A program made the translations under genes and the position numbers. Shown one piece after another: positions 42,198 to 49,282 of a stretch of DNA of 64,000 nucleotides. Under the pieces are notes generated by a model, which was given only the letters and a program-made list of their open reading frames with translations, did not search any database and had not been told where the DNA came from. This DNA comes from CAZWRV01 sp964636325. Its GTDB lineage: Bacteria > Verrucomicrobiota > Lentisphaeria > Victivallales > GWF2-50-93. The number at the start of each line of letters is the position of its first letter. Within the stretch, counting starts at the first letter, position 1. The stretch covers positions 1 to 64,000 of the forward strand of contig CAZWRV010000004.1 of the NCBI GenBank assembly GCA_964636325.1, in the 5' to 3' direction.

Positions 42198-42255
42198 GGA
42201 TCGCTCCTGGATTTATGCGGTTGGATAAGCTGGAATATTTTGATTCGTTCCCCTT

Positions 42256-42283
42256 AGTTTAAATGGTTAAGACCATATGTCAA
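42256..42283 (-). promoter_or_regulatory. promoter with embedded operator for the GH36-like gene
   Basis: On the minus strand TTGACA (42278-42283), 16-bp spacer, TAAACT (42256-42261). The spacer is almost filled by ATGGTTAAGACCAT (42263-42276), an inverted repeat TGGT-N4-ACCA of the kind bound by FadR-type GntR proteins. The divergent regulator at 42738 is the obvious candidate ligand. Confidence 0.55.
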
Positions 42284-42468
42284 GAAAATTGATAAATAAT
42301 TTATTTATTCTATTGAAATGCAGAGATATTATAGGTAAATTGACCATTAATATATCTGATGCGTCCAAGCCTGGGAGCGCCGAGCACCAGCTCGGCATTA
42401 AGGTCTCATTCTAATCGTGCGACATCCTCGATGGAGGGCTTCCGCCTAGATTGCGGATATCGAAGTAT

Positions 42469-42675
42469 TGTCGATCAGAAACAGGTAGTTTGCGCGCGCC
42501 GCGCGCAATAGACGTAACACGGCATTCCTCGTTTGCGGAGTTTGCTCTTTGCGCGCGGCACGTGCAAGCTACTCATTGAGTTTCAGAGGAGTACCTGCGA
42601 ACCTAGCAGTTCTGTCGATCAGAAACTCGATGGAGGGCGAAGCCGTGCTGAGCCGCGGTTGAGCCTGGCTCAACC
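42469..42675. repeat. repeat island with flanking 14-bp direct repeats
   Basis: TGTCGATCAGAAAC occurs at 42469-42482 and again at 42613-42626, flanking the miniature element at 42490-42567. CTCGATGGAGGGC also occurs on both sides (about 42427 and 42626). A perfect hairpin GGTTGAGCC-T-GGCTCAACC lies at 42657-42675. The direct repeats look like a long target duplication or traces of recombination. The 540-bp region 42198-42737 otherwise contains only the divergent promoters and three GACAAAG phrases (about 42685-42718). Confidence 0.6.
42490..42567. repeat. 78-bp miniature inverted-repeat element, copy B
   Basis: The ends are TTGCGCGCGCCGCGCGCAA (42490-42508) and TTGCGCGCGGCACGTGCAA (42549-42567). 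The interior matches copy A (109-186) except for a few bases. Length and boundaries are identical in the two copies, which argues for a mobile unit rather than chance palindromes. Confidence 0.65.
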
Positions 42676-42737
42676 CTCCGGAAGACGACAAAGATGACGA
42701 CAAAGTTTGCGACAAAGACGGGGAAATTTAGGAAAGC

Positions 42738-43802
42738 ATGAAAACATATGGCGAAGCATTGGAGGCTCTGTGCGCGATGGCGCGCGACGGCAGGTGGCGC
42801 GCCGGCACTCGTCTTCCTGGGGAGCGCGAGCTTTCGGAAATGCTGGGGACATCGCGTCCGACGCTCAGGAAGATACTGGGTCGCTTCGAGCAGCGCGGGG
42901 CGCTTTCCCGCCGCCGCCGCGGAGGGACGTTTGTCCTTGAAGAATTGGATCCGGCGCTTCTTGGGGAGGGGCCCTCGGCGCAGGTCGTCTCATTTGTCGG
43001 CCCAATGTCGGGCGATGCGGAATATTCCGGAAGGCAGCGTTTCCTGCAGGACGAGTTGATCAAGAGCGGATTCGTCCTGAACGCATATCTTTCCTCTCGG
43101 GATTTTCAGGATCCGGAGAAGGAATGGAGGTATCTGAGGTCGCTTTTCAAGGTCAGGCCTGCAGGGCTTGTGATCATCGCAACGCCCAAAGGGGGGACCA
43201 ACGCGGCTTTGCTCTCCGAGCTGTCCGCGGCGGGGATAAAAGTGGTTCACCTCGATCATTACCGCGCTGAACTTCCCGCAGAGCCGTTTGTTATGCCGGA
43301 CTGGCGCCTTGCAGGGACGCGCGCGGCGGCCTTTCTGCGCATGAGAGGCGCGATCAATCTGGCCGTTGCAAATCCCGGCGGTGATTCTCCCGCCGCTGGT
43401 AGAATCCTGGAAGGGATTGCTTCAACAGCCGACGTGCTCGGCGTAAAGATGCTCGATCTCGGAATCAATTGCGTGAGCGGAGACAGGAGCAGCGCCCGCT
43501 TGAAAAAGGCGCTTGCGGCGCTGCCAGTAAACACCGGAATCATAGCGACGCACCGCGAAGCCGCGGCTATGCTGGTCGAGGGGCTAATGCGGACAGGCGG
43601 CGCTCCGGCGGCTGCGAGGAGGGTTGTCGGAGTCCATGAATATGACGAGGGATTCGATCCGCCGCCCGCCACTGCGGCTTTCGTATTTTCATGGGAGGGG
43701 CGCGCCCGCACGGCGATTGAATATATTACAGATCGGAACAGGAAGGAGGGCCCTCGGCTGCTGCTCGAGCCGAGGTTTGCCCGTATTGGAAAAGCCACAT
43801 GA
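42738..43802 (+). CDS. GntR-type HTH regulator with LacI-like sensor domain
   Basis: A 354-residue chimeric regulator. Residues 1-68 are a winged helix of the GntR family (GRWRAGTRLPGERELSEMLG, TSRPTLRKILGRFEQRGALS, RRRRGGTFVLEE). From about 80 it continues as a periplasmic-binding-like sensor (QVVSFVGPMSG, PAGLVIIATPKGG, GINCVSGDRSSARLKKALAA), the AraR architecture, which binds sugars. It probably controls the divergent GH36-like gene and/or the glycosidase 107 bp downstream. AGGAAAGC precedes the ATG. Confidence 0.85.
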   Translation: MKTYGEALEALCAMARDGRWRAGTRLPGERELSEMLGTSRPTLRKILGRFEQRGALSRRRRGGTFVLEELDPALLGEGPSAQVVSFVGPMSGDAEYSGRQRFLQDELIKSGFVLNAYLSSRDFQDPEKEWRYLRSLFKVRPAGLVIIATPKGGTNAALLSELSAAGIKVVHLDHYRAELPAEPFVMPDWRLAGTRAAAFLRMRGAINLAVANPGGDSPAAGRILEGIASTADVLGVKMLDLGINCVSGDRSSARLKKALAALPVNTGIIATHREAAAMLVEGLMRTGGAPAAARRVVGVHEYDEGFDPPPATAAFVFSWEGRARTAIEYITDRNRKEGPRLLLEPRFARIGKAT

Positions 43803-43909
43803 ATGATTGTCCGACAACCAACCTGCAAAATTCAAATCCCAAGAGGCTCGTTATCTTGAAAGTCGAGCATTGAGCTTTGCATACAATATTCTGATTAAAG
43901 GAGTCGAAG

Positions 43910-46900
43910 ATGCTTTCAGAAAAGAGGCTTCTTGATGAGTTTGCAGATCCTGCGTCCGAATACCGGCCCCAGCCGTTCTGGTTCATAAACCATGAACTGG
44001 ACACGGACGAGATTGTCCGAGAAGTGAGGATGATGCATGAGAAGGGGGTCGGAGGCTTCGTCTTCCACGCGAGGCACGGGCTCGGCGACGCGTTCATGAC
44101 CCCGCGGTGGCTTGAAGCGCTTGCCGCCGCATGCCGCGAGGCGGAAAAGCTCGGCATGGTGGCCTGGCTCTACGACGAGGACAACTGGCCGAGCGGGACG
44201 ATGGGCGGCCGCCTCACCGCCGCGCATCCGGAATTCAGGATGCGCTACCTGCGCTACTGGGAGCAGAGGATTGACGGGCCCTGCGAAACCGCGGTCTCTC
44301 CGGAGATGGACGACAACGAGATATTCCAGGTTCTGCTGACTCCTCTTGTGGAAAAGTGCGGCCGGCTTGAGCCAAGATGCGGGGCGTCGGAGGATTTGAC
44401 CAAATCATTTGACGCCGCCAGCGGAAGCGTAAGGGTGAGGATTCCCTTTGGAAAGCATCTGCTGTCCTTCTTCTTCATATGTCCCGTGCCGCAGGGAGTG
44501 ACATTCCGCAACGGTTCCTATCTTGACACGCTCGACCGCGAGGCGTGCATGGAGTTTGTAAGATGCTGCTACGAGCCGAACATAAAGGCGGTGGAACCTT
44601 ATCTCGGGAAAACGGTCAGGGGTGTTTTCACCGACGAGCCAGGGCTTATGATCCATGACGGATTCTACGGGGCGCAGTCCTTCCGTCCGACGCTGGAGGA
44701 TCCGAAGCGGCGCCTCCCGGGCTACGTGATGCCCTGGAGCCGGCGTTTCGAGGGGATGTTCAAGGAATGGCGCGGCTACGATATTCTTCCGCATCTGCTC
44801 TCGCTGGTATATGAAAGATCGCCGGAGGATTTGAAGGTGCGGCAGGACTACTATCAGACGGCCACCGACGCCTATGTGAGGCATTACTACGGAGCGATCC
44901 GCAAGTTCACTCAGGCGCACGGCCTGAAGCTCATAGGGCACACGCTTGAGGAGCCGATCTGGGCGCAGGTCCGTTCGCAGGGCAACCAGCACAAAGTTCT
45001 GGCGCAGTACGACATTCCCGGATACGACTATCTGTTCATGGGCGGAGGAATAGCGACCGCCAGGAATCCGTCACGGCTCCTTGCGGCCCAATGCGCGTAT
45101 TCGGTCGCGGCGCTCAAGGGCGGCGAGCGCATAATGGTCGAGGCGTTCGGCGGTTCCGGCAACGGGGCGACCCTGGCGGAGCGCCGCCGTCACGCGAACA
45201 TGATGGCGCTCATGGGCACTTCCCTCTTCGTCCCACATGCGTTCTACATGTCCTATGCCGGGGAGCGCAAGGCGGACTTCCCGCCGTGCGAATTCTACCA
45301 TGCGCCGTTCTGGGAGCATTACGGTTATTTCTCAGGCTACCTCGGGCGCATAAGCATGCTCGCCCATGCCGGCAGGCCGGTATCGCCGGTCATGGTCCTC
45401 TCCCCGATACGGACCGCCTACCGGCAGATCGCCGAGGACGGACGGCTCAAGAACAGCGTCGAGGCCGACGCACTTTTTTCCCGGCTCAGCTACGATCTGA
45501 TGTCCAGGCAGCGCAGCCACATCTACATCGACGAGGAGCACCTTGCCCGAGCGAAGATCGAAGATGGCTCAATACGCATGAATGATTATATCGGCAAGGT
45601 TCCAGTGCTGATCGTCCCCGGCGCGACCGTCCTTCTCGGCTCGACCGTGAAATTTCTGCGGACATTCCTGCGGGCGGGAGGAAGAATCATATGGATTGGC
45701 GGTATCCCCTCCGTGACCTGCGGGGGGAAGGTGATTCCCGAATGGATTTTTTCGCAGGCAGGCAGCATCCTTCTCGAAAGCTACGACATCGGGCGGCTGG
45801 CAGCCATGCTGGACGATTGGCTCGCTCTTCCGATCAATATCCGTTGCAGGAAGGGAGATGAACTGCTTTCACTCACCAAAAAATTAGAGTCGTCGTATCT
45901 GCTCATGGTATTCAACCCGTCGGAAACACGGGCGGCCCATGCCGAAGTAGTGCTCGGCGCAGGGAAATGGTCCATCGAGAAAATGGATCCGGAAACCGGA
46001 AATATAACTAATTGCGATGAAAGATTTGACATCGCGCCGTCCGAGCTGAGCTGCTTTCTGATCCGGCGGGGCGTCTTCAGCGGACGGATGCGGGAGCCCT
46101 GCGGGAAGGCGCCTGCCAGGGGATGGGTCGCGTTCCGCGCGTCCGGCTTCGAACGTGCGAACGACAATCTGCTGCCCCTCGACCGATGGACGACGCGGCT
46201 CAGTGTGCCGCCGGAAGAATTTCTTCCGGTTCTGCATTCGCTCGGACATTCCACGGCGATCTGCCACAGCGCGTCGCTTGTTGTCCGCGATATTCCCAGG
46301 CGTGCCGCGCTCATTCTCGACGACATCGAACAGGAACTGCCGCCGCACTACGGCGTCCTCTGCGGATACCGCAACGCCGAAATAGTCGTCAACGGAAAAA
46401 TCGCAGCGCCTTGCAGGCGCGTGGACTGGCCAGACCGCTACTTCACGGGGACGGACATCTCCGCCCTTTTGAAGAAAGGGGAGAACAGTATTTCCCTTTA
46501 TATCGCGCAGTCGAACGAGCGGCCTCCCATGCCGGCGCTGCAGTATCCGATGATGCTCTGCGGGAATTTCGCCCTGGGGGCGGACGACGAATTGATCGCG
46601 GACAATCCTTCAGCCATAACATATTGGGACAAATGCGGTTCGCCGTATTATTCCGGGGTCGGAAGCTATTTCTTCGACATCCTGCTCGCCGGCGCGTGCA
46701 AGGAGCTATGGCTCGACCTCGGCGACGTCCGCGAATCGGCGAAGATCATAATAAACGGCGAAATCGCCGTGACCCGCGCCTGGCCTCCATACCGGATCAA
46801 AGTTCGGGCACCATGGCGCCGCGGCATGAACCGGATCGAGATCCGCGTCGCCAACACCTTGTCCAACCTATGGGACAGAACCCGCAGGAAGTCCGGAATG

Positions 46901-46933
46901 TCCGGTTCCGTAAGGATAAGGCCCGATGCCTGA
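43910..46933 (+). CDS. large GH106-like glycosidase (alpha-L-rhamnosidase type)
   Basis: A 1007-residue protein without signal peptide. The start follows the GH106-like pattern: FADPASEYRPQPFWFINHEL, EIVREVRMMHEKGVGGFVFHARHGLG, LGMVAWLYDEDNWPSGTMGG. GVFTDEPGLMIHDGF and LIGHTLEEPIW supply candidate catalytic Glu residues. The C-terminal 180 residues (SAYFFDILLAG-like, LWLDLGDVRESAKIIINGE, AWPPYRIKV) resemble the GH2-type galactose-binding sandwich. Probable role: removal of rhamnose or a related deoxysugar. It lies between a GntR-type regulator and a UroD-like gene on the same strand. Confidence 0.78.
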   Translation: MLSEKRLLDEFADPASEYRPQPFWFINHELDTDEIVREVRMMHEKGVGGFVFHARHGLGDAFMTPRWLEALAAACREAEKLGMVAWLYDEDNWPSGTMGGRLTAAHPEFRMRYLRYWEQRIDGPCETAVSPEMDDNEIFQVLLTPLVEKCGRLEPRCGASEDLTKSFDAASGSVRVRIPFGKHLLSFFFICPVPQGVTFRNGSYLDTLDREACMEFVRCCYEPNIKAVEPYLGKTVRGVFTDEPGLMIHDGFYGAQSFRPTLEDPKRRLPGYVMPWSRRFEGMFKEWRGYDILPHLLSLVYERSPEDLKVRQDYYQTATDAYVRHYYGAIRKFTQAHGLKLIGHTLEEPIWAQVRSQGNQHKVLAQYDIPGYDYLFMGGGIATARNPSRLLAAQCAYSVAALKGGERIMVEAFGGSGNGATLAERRRHANMMALMGTSLFVPHAFYMSYAGERKADFPPCEFYHAPFWEHYGYFSGYLGRISMLAHAGRPVSPVMVLSPIRTAYRQIAEDGRLKNSVEADALFSRLSYDLMSRQRSHIYIDEEHLARAKIEDGSIRMNDYIGKVPVLIVPGATVLLGSTVKFLRTFLRAGGRIIWIGGIPSVTCGGKVIPEWIFSQAGSILLESYDIGRLAAMLDDWLALPINIRCRKGDELLSLTKKLESSYLLMVFNPSETRAAHAEVVLGAGKWSIEKMDPETGNITNCDERFDIAPSELSCFLIRRGVFSGRMREPCGKAPARGWVAFRASGFERANDNLLPLDRWTTRLSVPPEEFLPVLHSLGHSTAICHSASLVVRDIPRRAALILDDIEQELPPHYGVLCGYRNAEIVVNGKIAAPCRRVDWPDRYFTGTDISALLKKGENSISLYIAQSNERPPMPALQYPMMLCGNFALGADDELIADNPSAITYWDKCGSPYYSGVGSYFFDILLAGACKELWLDLGDVRESAKIIINGEIAVTRAWPPYRIKVRAPWRRGMNRIEIRVANTLSNLWDRTRRKSGMSGSVRIRPDA

Positions 46934-47056
46934 ATTCGTCAATCGGAAATCATTTGAGATTTCGATTATCAAGGTTAGAATTCTAGATGCGGGCTTAACC
47001 CGAATCGCTTATGTTGCCCGGAAATGCGCCATATGCGAAGGCGCGAGGAGGCTGAA

Positions 47057-48124
47057 ATGGACTCAAGGCAAAGGATTAAGTCGGTTTTCGACCACAGGGC
47101 TGCCGACAGGACGCCGTGCTTCGAATATGTCCTCATGTCCGATGAGATAACAAGGCATGTCCTGAAAAGGCCGTATTCACTTCTCCACTGGGATGGCTTC
47201 GTCAGGGAAAGGGGATGGGCGAACACCGTCAGGCAATGGGCTGCCGACGTCCTTGACATAGCCGGATTCTTCGGGCACGACATGATTTACCAGTGCCCGA
47301 ACCGGGTTCCGAACACGGGGAAGGTTCCGGGGGGCAGGCACGAGCAACAAGGCGCCTCCGACGATCCTGTGGAGAACGTCAGGATAAGAAACGAGGCTGG
47401 AAGGCGCGAACTCCATCCTCCGTCCGACGACTCCCTGCTCATCTATGACTGCCTTAGGGAGGAGATGGGGAAAAGAGGCATGGGTCTTCCAATTCTTGCG
47501 CCGGCATATTCGCACGGGGTCTGGACAGACATAGATCTGATGCAGACGATGATTCTTGAACCGGACGTGGCCCGCGAACATTTTGCGCTCGCCACGGATA
47601 GAGCCCGCCTCTCGATAGGCAAATATGTCTCATTGGGCGTCGACATGATCGGAATCGGCGGCGATTTCGCAGGAAACTCCCCCCTTATCTCCCCTGAAAG
47701 CTACAGGGCTTTCATCGTTCCCGAGCTCAGGAAGCTTTCGGACATGATACATTCGGCCGGTTTGCTGGCGGTCAACGCCAGCGACGGGAACCTCTGGAGC
47801 GTGATCGACGACTTTTTGGTCGGGGCCGGCGTCGACGGCTATCTCGAGATCGACCTGCACGCGGGGATGGACTTGAAAAGACTGAAGGACCGATACGGCG
47901 CCAGGATCACATTCCTGGGCAACATGGACTGCGGCAACACGTTGAGCTTCGCCTCCCCGGAACAGATAAGGGAGGCGGCCGTCCGATGCCTCGAGGAGGG
48001 AATGGGAGACGGCGGCCACGTCTTCACGGCCAGCAATGCGATAACGGACAGCGTTCCGATCGGAAATTATTTCGCCATGGTGAACGCATACAGAAGCTAC
48101 TTCAACATGGAGCCGCTCGCATGA
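47057..48124 (+). CDS. UroD-family protein lacking the zinc motif
   Basis: A 355-residue UroD-superfamily barrel (MDSRQRIKSVFDHRAADRTP, GVDMIGIGGDFAGNSPLISP, LEIDLHAGMDLKRLKDRYG, TFLGNMDCGNTL). The HxC of corrinoid methyltransferases is replaced (LAVNASDGN), and the later Cys position reads TASNAITDSVP, so zinc-thiol methyl transfer is unlikely; HemE residues are also not evident. GGAGG stands 5 nt before the ATG at 47057. Its stop overlaps the LacI gene start by 4 bp, so a metabolic enzyme and a sugar regulator are co-translated. Confidence 0.8.
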   Translation: MDSRQRIKSVFDHRAADRTPCFEYVLMSDEITRHVLKRPYSLLHWDGFVRERGWANTVRQWAADVLDIAGFFGHDMIYQCPNRVPNTGKVPGGRHEQQGASDDPVENVRIRNEAGRRELHPPSDDSLLIYDCLREEMGKRGMGLPILAPAYSHGVWTDIDLMQTMILEPDVAREHFALATDRARLSIGKYVSLGVDMIGIGGDFAGNSPLISPESYRAFIVPELRKLSDMIHSAGLLAVNASDGNLWSVIDDFLVGAGVDGYLEIDLHAGMDLKRLKDRYGARITFLGNMDCGNTLSFASPEQIREAAVRCLEEGMGDGGHVFTASNAITDSVPIGNYFAMVNAYRSYFNMEPLA

Positions 48125-49110
48125 GCAGGATCACGATCCGCGATAAAAGAAGAATGACCCTCAAGAACATCGCCGAGAGGGCGGGTGTGTCCCTAACCGC
48201 CGCCTCGATGTATCTGAACGGAAAGGCGAAGAAGTACAAGCTGGCCGACGCCACCTGCGAACGGATCGAGAGGGCGATCAGGGACTGCAACTTCGTCCCT
48301 AACTTCCACGCCAGGGCGATCGCGTCCAAGCGGACGATGCTGGTCGGCGTGCAGATATACGACAGCCCCGACGTCTCGTTCTGGCTGAGGATCATATCCG
48401 GCATCGAAGAGGTTCTGGAGCCGGAGAAGTATCACATGATCTTCTCGACGTCCCACTCATCCTCGGAAAAGGAGCTTGAGTCGGTCGAGTTTATGATCGC
48501 AAAAGGCATAGACGGGCTTATAATCGCCCCGACAAACAAGGGCGGCCAGAACAACTTCCCATATTTCCGGAAATTGAACACGACCCTTCCCATAGCAACG
48601 ATAAACACCAAGATCAAGGGAGTGTCGGCTGCCTACAACGACAATTATGCGGGCGGGCGCCTCGCCACCGAGCACCTGATAAGGCTGGGGCACCGGAGGA
48701 TCGCCTTCATAGGAAACACCCTGTTCAGGAGGGCGGATGCATACTTTGACGTGATGCGCGAAAACAGCCTGGATCCCAGATCCTTCAAGGACGTCAATTC
48801 ATTCATGCGGGAGATCAAAGGATTCACCGCCGTATTCTGCTTCAGCGACTACCTTGTCCTGGAACTCTACAACGAGGCGGCGGCGATGAAGTTGAAAATC
48901 CCGCGCGATATTTCCGTGGCTGGCTATGACAACATGGACTTCGCCTCCCTGCTCTCCCCGCGCCCTTGCACGGTCGACCAGTTCAAGAAGGAACTCGGCG
49001 CCGCCGCGGCCGAAATCCTCATGGCGCGCATCAACGGCGGGACGACGCCTCCCGACAGGGTGTTCAAGCCGGTCCTGCGCGAGGGGGAAAGCGTCCGCCT
49101 GCTTGCATGA
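48121..49110 (+). CDS. LacI-family regulator, copy 1
   Basis: A 329-residue LacI/GalR protein. The HTH is TLKNIAERAGVSLTAASMYLNG (about residues 12-33) with a slightly long hinge segment (KAKKYKLADATCERIERAI); the sensor domain has GVQIYDSPDVSFWLRIISGI, GIDGLIIAPTNKGGQ, RLATEHLIRLGHRRIAFIGN and the C-terminal ISVAGYDNMDF. It probably binds CTAAAGCGATTTAG sites upstream of the genes at 49283 and 52658. The segment 48156-48737 is identical to 60618-61199 in the second copy. The start at 48121 overlaps the UroD stop (ATGA). Confidence 0.92.
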   Translation: MSRITIRDKRRMTLKNIAERAGVSLTAASMYLNGKAKKYKLADATCERIERAIRDCNFVPNFHARAIASKRTMLVGVQIYDSPDVSFWLRIISGIEEVLEPEKYHMIFSTSHSSSEKELESVEFMIAKGIDGLIIAPTNKGGQNNFPYFRKLNTTLPIATINTKIKGVSAAYNDNYAGGRLATEHLIRLGHRRIAFIGNTLFRRADAYFDVMRENSLDPRSFKDVNSFMREIKGFTAVFCFSDYLVLELYNEAAAMKLKIPRDISVAGYDNMDFASLLSPRPCTVDQFKKELGAAAAEILMARINGGTTPPDRVFKPVLREGESVRLLA

Positions 49111-49198
49111 AATTCAGGAGGAACCGCCGTATCTTCAGTTCCGGTATCCGCTCGATCATGCTGTGCCGCTAAATAACGAGATTATTGGCTTCCATGGC

Positions 49199-49246
49199 TT
49201 GCAGCGGGGAATTTGGCGTGTAAAATATAACTAAAGCGATTTAGTT
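49199..49246 (+). promoter_or_regulatory. promoter with LacI-type operator before the heparinase-like gene
   Basis: TTGCAG (49199-49204), 16-bp spacer, TAAAAT (49221-49226), then the palindrome AACTAAAGCGATTTAGTT (49229-49246) with the central CG typical of LacI-family operators. It covers the expected start point, so binding would block transcription. The same arrangement with the same distances occurs at 52570-52616. Confidence 0.78.
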
Positions 49247-49282
49247 AGATATGATAAAAACGCAGGAGGCGGGAGGGGAAAT

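Noticed and set aside
42685..42718. three GACAAAG repeats as a possible CRISPR or iteron array
   Set aside because: Units are 7 bp with irregular short spacing, no spacer-repeat order and no cas or rep genes; probably chance or a weak regulator site.
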